A stretch of DNA of 64,000 nt from JAJPKK01 sp963781195 (GTDB lineage Bacteria; Pseudomonadota; Alphaproteobacteria; Rhizobiales; Xanthobacteraceae). The position numbers and the translations under genes were made by a program. Positions 26,583-34,623 of the stretch are shown piece by piece; positions within the stretch are counted from its first letter, which is position 1; each line of letters begins with the position of its first letter. The stretch is from NCBI GenBank assembly GCA_963781195.1, contig CAWAEZ010000012.1, forward strand, positions 417,738 through 481,737, given 5' to 3'. The notes beneath the pieces were generated by a model. The model was given only the letters and a program-made list of their open reading frames with translations, was not told the origin of the DNA and searched no databases.

Positions 26583-27041
26583 ATGGATGCCATCGACCGC
26601 AAGATACTCGCCGTCCTGCAGGAGGATGCCTCGCTCTCGGTCGCCGAAATCGGCCATCGGGTGGGGCTCTCCTCGACACCCTGCTGGAAGCGGATCCAGC
26701 GGCTGGAGAGCGACGGGGTGATCGAGAAGCGCGTCGCGCTCGTCGATCAGGACAAGGTCGGGCTGGGCGTCACGGTGTTCGTCTCGATCGAGACCGAAGA
26801 TCATTCGGAAGAATGGCTGCGGAACTTCGCCGAGGTGGTGGGGGCGATGCCGGAGGTGATGGAGTTCTACCGCATGGCCGGCGATGTCGATTACATGCTG
26901 CGGGTCGTGGTGTCGGACATTGCGGGCTGGGACCGGTTGTACAAGAAGCTGATCGCCGCCGTTCCGCTCAAGAACGTGACGTCGCGTTTCGCCATGGAGA
27001 AGATCAAGTCGACGACGGCCCTGCCGGTCCCGCCGCCGTGA
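26583..27041 (+). CDS. Lrp/AsnC-family transcriptional regulator
   Basis: The product is 152 residues. MDAIDRKILAVLQEDASLSVAEIGHRVGLSSTPCWKRIQRLE is the AsnC-type winged helix-turn-helix. The C-terminal RAM domain follows, with GVTVFVSIETE and VMEFYRMAGDVDYMLRVVV for effector binding and oligomerisation. Members sense amino acids. ATG 26583 fits the usual family start. It is convergent with the TadE-like gene at 27064. Confidence 0.95.
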   Translation: MDAIDRKILAVLQEDASLSVAEIGHRVGLSSTPCWKRIQRLESDGVIEKRVALVDQDKVGLGVTVFVSIETEDHSEEWLRNFAEVVGAMPEVMEFYRMAGDVDYMLRVVVSDIAGWDRLYKKLIAAVPLKNVTSRFAMEKIKSTTALPVPPP

Positions 27042-27063
27042 GTGCGGCCGAGGTCTGCGCCGA

Positions 27064-27633
27064 TCAGCTGTGGGTGACGGCGGTGGACTGCCGCGGCCGC
27101 AAAAAGATCTGATCGTACATCGGCAGCGTTCCGGTGAGCACCCAGCCGATCACCGGCTTGTAGCTGTAGGTGGCCTCGCCCCAGATCACCGACGTGTTGG
27201 CGACGATCAGCCCGGCCGGAATCAGGCTGGTGACGGTGGTGCCGGTGGCGCGCTGGGTGCCGTTGAGCGAACTGCTCCAGGCGATGGTCGCCTTGCCGTT
27301 GCTGTCGATCGTCACGCTCGACAGCGTGACGGTCGCGTTGGCGACCGGGAACGGCGCGAGCACGGCCGACGCCGCGCTCAATATGTTCGAGACGTCGGTG
27401 TTCGACACGGAGGAGTATTGCGAGGTGATCTCCGCCACCGTGCTTGCCACCAACGTGACCTGTCGGTCCGCGCTGATCGCGTCGGTGATCTGGATGCTGC
27501 CGAAATACATCACGAGCATCAGCGGCAGCAACACCGCGAATTCCACGGCCGAGGAGCCGCTGTCATCCGCGATCAGTCGTGCGCATCTCGACCGGGCGGA
27601 TGCGAGCACGGCAATGGTCCGACGCCGCATCAT
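27064..27633 (-). CDS. TadE-family pilus assembly protein (second of a pair)
   Basis: The product is 189 residues. DDSGSSAVEFAVLLPLMLVMYFGSIQITDAISA (near residue 23) is the TadE prepilin-like motif: a short basic leader, Gly, then Glu in a hydrophobic helix. Such pseudopilins are processed by the prepilin peptidase and help assemble Flp pili. The remaining part is Ser/Thr/Val-rich and probably exposed. Its ATG overlaps the stop of the neighbouring TadE gene by four bases. Confidence 0.88.
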   Translation of the reverse strand: MMRRRTIAVLASARSRCARLIADDSGSSAVEFAVLLPLMLVMYFGSIQITDAISADRQVTLVASTVAEITSQYSSVSNTDVSNILSAASAVLAPFPVANATVTLSSVTIDSNGKATIAWSSSLNGTQRATGTTVTSLIPAGLIVANTSVIWGEATYSYKPVIGWVLTGTLPMYDQIFLRPRQSTAVTHS

Positions 27634-28208
27634 GTGCTGGGCGTATAGGGTTCGTTGCGGAACGCGACGGTTGCGATCAGCGTGTTGGTGTTGTTGGCGG
27701 AGTTGACGAGCCCGACCGCGAGCCCGGAGGCGAAGATCGGCCACTGGTAGATCAGTCGGACCACGACGATGTCGCCCGGATTTCCCGGGGAAAAATTGAA
27801 AGCCGCGGTGTTCAGCGTGCCGTTCGAATTGGTCGCTGCGGGCAGGCTGATGGTGGTGAAGCTCGAAAAGCTCTCGACGTCGATGTAGAGGTTGCTCGAG
27901 CAGTTGAACATGACGGTCAGGCTCGCGCACACCGAGTTCTTGAACTGGGCGGACGTGAAGTTCCCGTTCTGCGCCTGCCCGGTGAGGACGAGCCGCGCCG
28001 CGCTGGTCGCCGCGGTTTGCAGAACCTGTCCGGCGAGTAGCACCAGCGCCGACTCGATGATCGTCATCAGCACCATGAAGAACGGCAGCACCACGAGGCC
28101 GAACTCCACGGCCGCACCAGCGCCTTCGTGCCGCAGAAACAGACGTCTGCGCGCCGGGACGCCTTGCGCAGCGGCGCGCACGCACTTCAATCGCCAGGCA
28201 GGCTTCAT
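27630..28208 (-). CDS. TadE/TadG-like pilus assembly protein
   Basis: The product is 192 residues. After a basic leader, HEGAGAAVEFGLVVLPFFMVLMTIIESALVL (near residue 28) is a classical TadE motif with Glu35. The rest has NGNFTSAQFKNSVCASLTVMFNCSSNLYIDVESF, typical of Hyphomicrobiales TadE proteins. The exported part has two cysteines that could pair. A CtrA-like box lies about 100 bases upstream. It is the first gene of a two-gene unit running away from cpaA. Confidence 0.88.
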   Translation of the reverse strand: MKPAWRLKCVRAAAQGVPARRRLFLRHEGAGAAVEFGLVVLPFFMVLMTIIESALVLLAGQVLQTAATSAARLVLTGQAQNGNFTSAQFKNSVCASLTVMFNCSSNLYIDVESFSSFTTISLPAATNSNGTLNTAAFNFSPGNPGDIVVVRLIYQWPIFASGLAVGLVNSANNTNTLIATVAFRNEPYTPST

Positions 28209-28305
28209 TGCGGAGGAGATCCGTGTGACCGTCGAGAATGGTCAGACAGTGTCACAAAGCGTTATGGGAATGGTTCATCGCTTCCGTCGATTCGGAGTGA
28301 TTGCA

Positions 28306-28321
28306 TTAACCGCCGGTTAAC
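28306..28321 (-). promoter_or_regulatory. CtrA-like binding box (TTAA-N7-TTAAC) upstream of the tadE pair
   Basis: TTAA (28306-28309), seven bases, TTAA (28317-28320) and C. The box is palindromic and matches the CtrA consensus in full. It is about 100 bases ahead of the tadE start at 28208. CtrA control is known for pilus genes in Caulobacter; here it is inferred. Confidence 0.6.
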
Positions 28322-28428
28322 CAACCCGGCAATCGCCGGCGTGGGGTTGCCGTCACCCGCTTTGTCGAGGGGGCTACTGCGCTCGCGTGAGGCGCCACGG
28401 CGCCGCCCCGGTTTTTCAATGGAGACGA

Positions 28429-28914
28429 TCAGCGTCCGCTCTGGCTCGAGCTCTTGCCGAGAGCGCTGTCGTTGCGATCGGTGGTTTCGCGCAGTGTCGG
28501 ATTGAAGAACTCGGGGGTATCGCCGACCGTGATCCGCCGCTCGCAATAGGGCGCGCAGCTGTAGGATTCCCGGGTGACGCCGCGGTAGACGACGACGCTC
28601 TCGACCGGCGACTTGACGCGCACCTGCTTCTCGAACAGCAGCTTTCCCGCCTGGTCGAGCGCAATGACGTTGGTGACGCCGTAACCCTTTCCGGTCACCA
28701 CCATGATCCCGCCTGCCTGCACCGTGACGTCGGCGATCAGCGGGTTTCCAACCACCAGCGTGGCGGTGCGCGGCGGGACCCGTGCAATCTTCGCCTGGTC
28801 CATCGTCACGTTGATCACCTCGGCGCCGGCGGCCGACGAGATCAGGACCACCACGGCGGCGATCGCTCCCCTTCGGACGGACCGGCAAGCGGCGATGGCA
28901 TTGAAGGGACGCAT
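28429..28914 (-). CDS. stand-alone pilus/secretin N-terminal domain protein (CpaC N-domain-like)
   Basis: The product is 161 residues from ATG 28914; an earlier start at 28983 adds a polar leader before the signal. A signal peptide (GAIAAVVVLISSAAGAE) is followed by VINVTMDQAKIARVPPRTATLVVGNPLIADVTVQ and GYGVTNVIALDQAG. This is the same N-domain that begins CpaC secretins, but the secretin channel is missing. It probably acts in the periplasm with the Tad machinery. The C-terminus has a CAPYC pair and ends in a Ser-rich tail. Confidence 0.8.
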   Translation of the reverse strand: MRPFNAIAACRSVRRGAIAAVVVLISSAAGAEVINVTMDQAKIARVPPRTATLVVGNPLIADVTVQAGGIMVVTGKGYGVTNVIALDQAGKLLFEKQVRVKSPVESVVVYRGVTRESYSCAPYCERRITVGDTPEFFNPTLRETTDRNDSALGKSSSQSGR

Positions 28915-29469
28915 GACAGGCCTCGATGCTGTACGACCGCAATGCGGCCGTCGCGGGGGATCGCGTTCAAACTTAGAGACCAATCAATGAATCAATCCGG
29001 AATCATCGACGAGCATGGGCGCGGCTCACGGCGCTCCGCAAGCCGTCCGGGCGGACGCAACGCGTATTTCCCTCGAAATCAGAGCATGTTTATGAATGGT
29101 GATGTTAACCATGCGGCAACATCGGTGTTTCAGTATGCCTCTGGTTTTGAAATTAACTTTAACGCAAATCACCGGGCGCCTGAATGAGCGCGCTCCGGCC
29201 CGATGCCGTTCGGGCGCTGGTCCGAGGCCGACATGGCAGTAGCATCTCCGTGGTCGGCCTCGCCGTGACGCCTTGCTCCATCCGGGGGCGGGCGGCCGAA
29301 GCCGAACGCGACAATGGGAGCGCGGTTGCCTCCGGCCGCGGAACGTCGGGGGTCGACGTACCTGGGCTCGCTCGCCGCCAAGTTCCCGGGCATCGCTAAC
29401 CGTTCGTAAAGCGGGCCGACCTAATTTCGGGCCGGGCGCAGACGAAGCCGTCGCCCGGAGAGACCCGTG
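28915..29469. other. divergent control region between the secretin-N-domain gene and cpaA
   Basis: About 555 bases with no convincing gene. The part 29050-29165 is AT-rich with several GTTAAC/TTAAC words. A weak CtrA-like match (CTAA-N7-TAAA, two mismatches) sits at 29396-29410. I looked here in all frames for a short Flp pilin, which often precedes cpaA, and found none. Confidence 0.5.
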
Positions 29470-29973
29470 ATGTTCGTCGAAGCCGTTCGGATGCTGCTGT
29501 TTCCCGCCATGATGGCCTTCGCGGCGTCGACCGATCTTTTCACCATGACCATCTCCAACCGTGTCTGCCTCATCCTCGCGGTCGGCTTTGTCGCGCTCGC
29601 GGCGCTGCAGGGGCTGCCGGCCACGGAAATCGGCATGCATCTCGTTGCCGGCGCGCTGGTGCTCGCGGCCGGCTTCCTGTTCTTTTCCCGCGGTTGGATC
29701 GGCGGCGGGGACGCCAAGCTGGCGGCGGCGACGGCATTATGGCTCGGATGGAGCCACCTCTATGAATACCTGATCTATGCCTCGCTGCTGGGCGGCGTAC
29801 TGACCTTCGGCATCCTGGAGTTTCGCAAGCGCTCGCTGCCGTCGGCGCTCGCCGGCCAGCCGTGGGCGGAGAGGCTCCATGAGCCGGCGGGCGGCGTGCC
29901 CTACGGCATCGCGCTCGCCGCCGCCGCCCTGCTGGTCTACCCGTCGACGGTGTGGATGCAGCCGCCCGGCTGA
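29470..29973 (+). CDS. cpaA: prepilin peptidase CpaA/TadV-type
   Basis: The product is 167 residues; ATG 29470 was preferred over a GTG one codon earlier. It is a membrane aspartic protease (A24 family) that cleaves the leader of Flp-type prepilins. The two catalytic aspartates are in AASTDLFTMTISN and GWIGGGDAKL, and four to five membrane segments are visible. It stands alone, about 270 bases before cpaB. Confidence 0.95.
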   Translation: MFVEAVRMLLFPAMMAFAASTDLFTMTISNRVCLILAVGFVALAALQGLPATEIGMHLVAGALVLAAGFLFFSRGWIGGGDAKLAAATALWLGWSHLYEYLIYASLLGGVLTFGILEFRKRSLPSALAGQPWAERLHEPAGGVPYGIALAAAALLVYPSTVWMQPPG

Positions 29974-30111
29974 GGCCTTTCCCGTTCCCGATTGCCGGAC
30001 CTTCCTGGACGGACCCCACCCGCGGACGCGTGCGGGAGTGCGCGCCGTCCGGGCTGCCGCCTTCCGCCCGGCGGGCACGCCGGTCCCGCTTCAGCCGCCG
30101 CGTCCCATTGG

Positions 30112-30126
30112 TTAATGACCCGTTAA
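30112..30126 (+). promoter_or_regulatory. CtrA-like binding box (TTAA-N7-TTAA) upstream of cpaB
   Basis: TTAA (30112-30115), seven bases, TTAA (30123-30126) and T. The surrounding 30105-30180 stretch is markedly AT-rich and holds further TTAA words, including TTAA-N8-TTAAC at 30135-30151. The box lies about 117 bases ahead of the cpaB start and could drive the whole cpaB-tadC operon. Confidence 0.6.
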
Positions 30127-30242
30127 TAACTTGCTTAAAGATTTAATTAACTCAATTTCGATACCTCACGTTAACCATGAATTGACGTTTGGCTGATGGA
30201 ATCCTCGCTAGATCGCATTCCGCCCCTCAGTTGCAGAAAGCA

Positions 30243-31049
30243 ATGCGTATGAAGCCCGCGCGTCTCGCCGTGCTCGGCATCGCCATCGTGGCGGGCGGCA
30301 CGGCGGCCTATCTGGCCAGCCGTTCCGATGCGCCGCCGCCGCCCGTCGAGGTCGCGGTGCCGCCGACGCCGGTTAACACCGTGGATGTCCTGGTGGCCAA
30401 GAAGGACATCGGCACCGGTCAGTCGCTCGTGCCCCAGGACCTGGAATGGGTGGCGTGGCCGAGTTCGGCGGTGAACCCGGCCTATGTGCGCCGTACCGAT
30501 CGGCCCGACGCCGTTGAGCAGATGTCCGGATGGCTCGTCCGGGCGCCGATCGCGAGCGGCGAGCCGGTGCGGGAAAGCAAGCTCATCAAGGCCAAGGGGT
30601 CAGGCTACATGGCTGCCATCCTGCCGTCCGGGATGCGTGCGGTCTCGACCGAGATTTCGGCGGAAACCGGCGCCGGCGGGTTCATTCTGCCGAACGACCG
30701 GGTCGACGTGATCCTGTCGCGCCGGGACAAAGAGGCCGAGCGGATCACCGGCGCCGAAACGATGACCGCCGAGACCCTTCTTCACGACGTCAAGGTCCTC
30801 GCCATCGACCAGACGGTCGAAGAGAAGAACGGCCAGAAGGTGGTGGTCGGCCGCACCGCGACGCTCGAGCTGTCGCCTCGCCAGGTCGAGACCCTGGCGA
30901 TGGGACGCCTGATGGGAACGCTTTCTCTCTCGCTGCGCAGCCTCGCCGACGCGGATTCGTCCAAGCGTCGGGACGATGCGCCGCCGGAGGGTGCCAATCG
31001 CTTCAACATGGTCCGGTTCGGCGTAACGACGACAACGATTCCGAAATGA
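30243..31049 (+). CDS. cpaB: Flp pilus assembly protein CpaB
   Basis: The product is 268 residues with ATG 30243 after AGAAAG; ATG 30249 is an alternative. A membrane anchor (LAVLGIAIVAGGTAAYLA) is followed by a SAF/AFP-like domain, VDVLVAKKDIGTGQSLVPQDLEW, and the RcpC domain with VLAIDQTVEEKNGQ and TATLELSPRQVETLA. CpaB is a periplasmic, peptidoglycan-spanning part of the Tad system that works with the secretin. The stop overlaps cpaC by four bases. Confidence 0.95.
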   Translation: MRMKPARLAVLGIAIVAGGTAAYLASRSDAPPPPVEVAVPPTPVNTVDVLVAKKDIGTGQSLVPQDLEWVAWPSSAVNPAYVRRTDRPDAVEQMSGWLVRAPIASGEPVRESKLIKAKGSGYMAAILPSGMRAVSTEISAETGAGGFILPNDRVDVILSRRDKEAERITGAETMTAETLLHDVKVLAIDQTVEEKNGQKVVVGRTATLELSPRQVETLAMGRLMGTLSLSLRSLADADSSKRRDDAPPEGANRFNMVRFGVTTTTIPK

Positions 31050-32551
31050 CAAAGGCGCTTCCGATGACCACGAGCATGTTTCGCCGGGCCGCATTGCTGC
31101 CGGCCTGCCTCGCAGCGCTGGGCGCCGCGGGCCTCGGCTTCGGATGGACGGGCGACGCGGGCGCGGCGTCGCCCAGCCCGCCGCCGGTCAAGGTCGTGGC
31201 TTCGGAATTCGGGTCGAATTTCGTGCCGCTGGGCGTTGGAAAGTCGGTGGTCATCGATCTCCCGGGCGACATCAAGGACGTGCTGGTGGCGGACCCGAAG
31301 ATCGCCAACGCGGTCATCCGGACCTCCCGTCGTGCCTACATCATCGGGGTCACGGTCGGGCAGACCAGCGTGTTCTTCTTCGATGCGGAAGGGCGCCGGC
31401 TCGGCAGCTTCGATATCGCCGTCACACGCGACCTCAACGGCTTGCGCGGGGCGCTCAAGCAGTTGTTTCCGGCGGGGAACGTTCGGGCCGAGGGGATCGG
31501 CGAGGGCGTCTTGCTGACCGGCGCGGTCAGGGACGCGATCGAAGCCCAGCAGGCCTACGACATCGCGACCAAGCTCGTCGGCGACGCCGTCAAGGTCGTA
31601 AATCAGATCGTCATCCGCGGCCGCGAGCAGGTCATGCTCAAGGTCACGGTCGCAGAGGTCCAACGCGAGGTCATCAAGCAGTTCGGCATCAACCTGGCGT
31701 CCACCGGCACCGGTCTCGGCTCGGGTCAGGCGGTGCTCAACTTCGTCACCGCGAATCCGTTCTCCGCCGCCCTCGCGACCATCGGCAACAGCAGCGCCAC
31801 GGCGCAGTTCGGCTCGATCGCCGCGACGATTCAGGCGATGGAGCGGGCCGGCGTCGTCCACATGCTCGCCGAACCGACCCTGACCGCGATCTCCGGCGAA
31901 AGCGCCACCTTTCTCGCCGGCGGCGAATTCCCCATTCCCGGAATTCCGGCCTGTACCTACGGCACCGCCGGGGCGCTGTCGGCCTGTACGCCTTCGGTCA
32001 CCTACAAGAAGTATGGCGTGACCCTCAACTTCACGCCGGTGGTGCTGGGAGAGGGTAAGGTCAGCCTCAAGGTGATCACCGAGGTTTCCAACCTCTCTGC
32101 CGAGAACTCCCTGACGTTGAACTACACCGGCACGAATTCGAACATCACCGTACCCTCGCTCAAGGTCCGCCGCGCCGACACCACGGTCGAAATTCCGTCC
32201 GGTGGCGCGCTCGCCATGGCGGGGATGCTGCAGGATCATTCGGCAGAGGCGCTCAACGGCCTGCCCGGGCTGATGGACGTGCCGGTGGTCGGCGCCCTGT
32301 TCCGCAGCCGCGATTACCTCAACGAGAAGACCGACCTGATGATCATCGTGACGCCCTATGTGGTGCACGCGGTCGCGGCGAAGGAACTGAGCCGCCCCGA
32401 CGACGGCTACGCCGACGCCCCGGATCCTTCCGCGGTCCTGCTCGGCCGTCTCAATAAGCTCTACGGCGGCCCGGGGGCCGCCGACGGGCCGGGACCTTAT
32501 CGCGGCCCTCCGGGCCCCTATCGCGGCAGTGTCGGCTTCATCATCGATTGA
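31046..32551 (+). CDS. cpaC: outer-membrane secretin CpaC/RcpA
   Basis: The product is 501 residues. A signal peptide ending near GDAGAAS precedes the pilus N-domain (SVVIDLPGDIKDVLVADPKIANAVI), a BON-like segment, and the secretin domain. The secretin core has VHMLAEPTLTAISGESATFLAGGEFPIP, YKKYGVTLNFTPVVL and GGALAMAGMLQ. It forms the outer-membrane pore for the Flp pilus. A Gly/Pro-rich tail (GPYRGPPGPYRG) ends the protein. ATG 31046 overlaps cpaB. Confidence 0.96.
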   Translation: MTKALPMTTSMFRRAALLPACLAALGAAGLGFGWTGDAGAASPSPPPVKVVASEFGSNFVPLGVGKSVVIDLPGDIKDVLVADPKIANAVIRTSRRAYIIGVTVGQTSVFFFDAEGRRLGSFDIAVTRDLNGLRGALKQLFPAGNVRAEGIGEGVLLTGAVRDAIEAQQAYDIATKLVGDAVKVVNQIVIRGREQVMLKVTVAEVQREVIKQFGINLASTGTGLGSGQAVLNFVTANPFSAALATIGNSSATAQFGSIAATIQAMERAGVVHMLAEPTLTAISGESATFLAGGEFPIPGIPACTYGTAGALSACTPSVTYKKYGVTLNFTPVVLGEGKVSLKVITEVSNLSAENSLTLNYTGTNSNITVPSLKVRRADTTVEIPSGGALAMAGMLQDHSAEALNGLPGLMDVPVVGALFRSRDYLNEKTDLMIIVTPYVVHAVAAKELSRPDDGYADAPDPSAVLLGRLNKLYGGPGAADGPGPYRGPPGPYRGSVGFIID

Positions 32552-32573
32552 GATGCGGGGCGAGGAGATGGCG

Positions 32574-33338
32574 ATGCAGGCAAACAATCCCTCGCGAGGT
32601 GCGGTGCGCAGGACATGGCGCATCGGCACGGCGGCAGCCCTGGCGCTCGCCGGGGCGGCGCTCGCGGCGTGTCAGACCACCGAGCCTCCGGGGGCGACCG
32701 CGGAGCTGCTGGCGCCGGCCATCCCGCAGGATGCCCGGCTGCGGCATCCGATCAAGCTGCGCGAGGGCACCCGGGCGGTCGAGCTCTTCATCGGCAGCCA
32801 CCGCACCGATCTCACGCCGACCCAGCGCGCGCAGGTGGCGGATTTCGGCCACGGCTGGCACCTTCACGCGACCGGCGGCGTCGCGATCCGCGTTCCCACC
32901 GGCACGCCCAACGAGGAAGCCGCGCGGCGCGCCGTCGGCGAGATCCGGTCGATCCTCGTCGCCTCCGGCGTTCCCGCCAATGGCATCGTGGTCACCGACC
33001 TGCCGCCGTTCCCGCCGACGCAGCTGGTCCCGGTGGTGCTCGAGTATCCCAAGATCGTAGCCAGCGCGGGCCCCTGCGGCCGCTGGCCCACCGACCTCGG
33101 CCCCGGCGCGGGACTCGATTACATGACGAACGAGCCCTATTGGAACTTCGGCTGCTCGCAGCAGCACAACCTCGCGGCGATGCTCGACGAGCCGGCCGAC
33201 ATCGTGCAGCCGCGCGCGGAGATTCCGCCCTATACCGCCCGCCGCGACCAGGTGTTCGACAAGTACAAGAAGGGCGAAAGCACTGCGACGGTCTACCCGG
33301 ACCTGGACAAGGCCAAGATCAGCGAACTCGGAAAATGA
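32574..33338 (+). CDS. cpaD: CpaD-family pilus assembly lipoprotein
   Basis: The product is 254 residues from ATG 32574, chosen because GAGGAG lies 6-7 bases upstream; ATGs at 32553 and 32568 are too close to or before that site. The signal ends with the lipobox LAAC near residue 26. CpaD motifs are GHGWHLHATGG, CGRWPTDLGPG and NFGCSQQHNLAAMLDEPADIVQPR. It is an outer-membrane lipoprotein thought to help the secretin. The stop overlaps cpaE by four bases. Confidence 0.93.
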   Translation: MQANNPSRGAVRRTWRIGTAAALALAGAALAACQTTEPPGATAELLAPAIPQDARLRHPIKLREGTRAVELFIGSHRTDLTPTQRAQVADFGHGWHLHATGGVAIRVPTGTPNEEAARRAVGEIRSILVASGVPANGIVVTDLPPFPPTQLVPVVLEYPKIVASAGPCGRWPTDLGPGAGLDYMTNEPYWNFGCSQQHNLAAMLDEPADIVQPRAEIPPYTARRDQVFDKYKKGESTATVYPDLDKAKISELGK

Positions 33339-34612
33339 TCAGGTACAAAGAAAACGCCGGCCACATCGAGTCGCCCGGCATTGCAGAGGCAGACGAGTTC
33401 ATCGCGCCGGCGCCGCGGGTGTCGGTGCAGGCGTTCTGCGAGACCGCGGAGACCGCGTCGACCGTGCAGGCGGCGGCGGAGGATCGCCGGCTGGCGAAAG
33501 TCCACCTGCGCATGCAGATGGGCGGGATCGCCGCGGCGCTCGAGGCCTATCGGACGTCGCCGACCCCGAACGTGGTGATCCTCGAGTCCGAGGACCGCGG
33601 CACCGGGGTGCTCGGCGGGCTCGACGAGCTGGCGAATGTCTGCGACGCCGGCACGCGGGTGATCGTGATCGGCCGCCACAACGACGTCGTGTTCTATCGC
33701 GAGCTGATCAGGCGCGGCATCAGCGACTACATGATCGCACCGGTCACCACCATCGACGTGGTGCGCACGGTCTGCTCGCTGTTCAACGCCCCCGACGCGA
33801 AGCCGGTCGGCAAGATCCTGGCGGTCATCGGCGCCAAAGGCGGCGTCGGCGCGTCGACCATCGCTCACAACGTCGCGTGGGCGGTGGCGCGCGACATGCA
33901 TCTCGATTCGGTGATCGTCGATCTCGATCTCCCGTTCGGCACCGCCGGGCTCGATTACAACCAGGATCCGCCGCAGGGCGTCGCCGACGCGGTGTTCGCG
34001 CCCGATCGCGTCGACACCGCCTTCATCGATCGCCTGCTGTCGAAGTGCACCGATCACCTGAGCCTGCTCGCCGCGCCGGCGACCCTCGACCGCGTCTATG
34101 ACTTCGGCGCGGAAGCGTTCGACCCCATCCTCGACGTGTTGCGCGGATCGGTCCCCTATGTCGTCCTCGACGTGCCGCACCAGTGGAACGCCTGGACCCG
34201 GCGCATTCTCGTCGGCGCCGACGACATCCTGGTGGTGGGGGCGCCCGACCTCGCCAATCTGCGTAACACCAAGGGCATCATCGACCTGTTGCGCGGCGCG
34301 CGTCCGAACGACCGCCGCCCGGTCTATTGCCTCAACATGGTGGGCGTTCCCAAGCGTCCCGAGATCAAGCCCGCCGACTTTGCAAAGGCGATCGAGGACC
34401 AGCCGCTCGCCATCATTCCGTTCGAGGCCCAGATGTTCGGCACCGCGTCGAACAACGGCCAGATGATCGCCGAAATCGCCGCCAGCCACCGTATCTCGGA
34501 GACCTTCAGGTCGCTCGCCAAGTCGCTGACCGGCCGCGGCGACAACAAGCTCACGCGCGGCGGCCTGTTCGCCCCCTTCACCAAGCTCCTGGCCCGTCGA
34601 GCCGGGCGCTGA
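33335..34612 (+). CDS. cpaE: pilus assembly ATPase CpaE/TadZ-type
   Basis: The product is 425 residues. An atypical receiver-like domain (about residues 30-150) precedes a MinD/ParA-type ATPase with the deviant Walker A IGAKGGVGASTIAHN near residue 169 and VIVDLDLPFGTAGLDYNQ after it. TadZ/CpaE proteins place the pilus machine at a cell pole. It is coupled to cpaD by an ATGA overlap. Confidence 0.95.
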   Translation: MIRYKENAGHIESPGIAEADEFIAPAPRVSVQAFCETAETASTVQAAAEDRRLAKVHLRMQMGGIAAALEAYRTSPTPNVVILESEDRGTGVLGGLDELANVCDAGTRVIVIGRHNDVVFYRELIRRGISDYMIAPVTTIDVVRTVCSLFNAPDAKPVGKILAVIGAKGGVGASTIAHNVAWAVARDMHLDSVIVDLDLPFGTAGLDYNQDPPQGVADAVFAPDRVDTAFIDRLLSKCTDHLSLLAAPATLDRVYDFGAEAFDPILDVLRGSVPYVVLDVPHQWNAWTRRILVGADDILVVGAPDLANLRNTKGIIDLLRGARPNDRRPVYCLNMVGVPKRPEIKPADFAKAIEDQPLAIIPFEAQMFGTASNNGQMIAEIAASHRISETFRSLAKSLTGRGDNKLTRGGLFAPFTKLLARRAGR

Positions 34613-34623
34613 CGGAGACTCCG

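Noticed and set aside
28984..29166. Short AT-rich frame ending near 29184 as a possible Flp pilin
   Set aside because: It lacks the basic leader, the Gly-Glu cleavage context and a hydrophobic helix.
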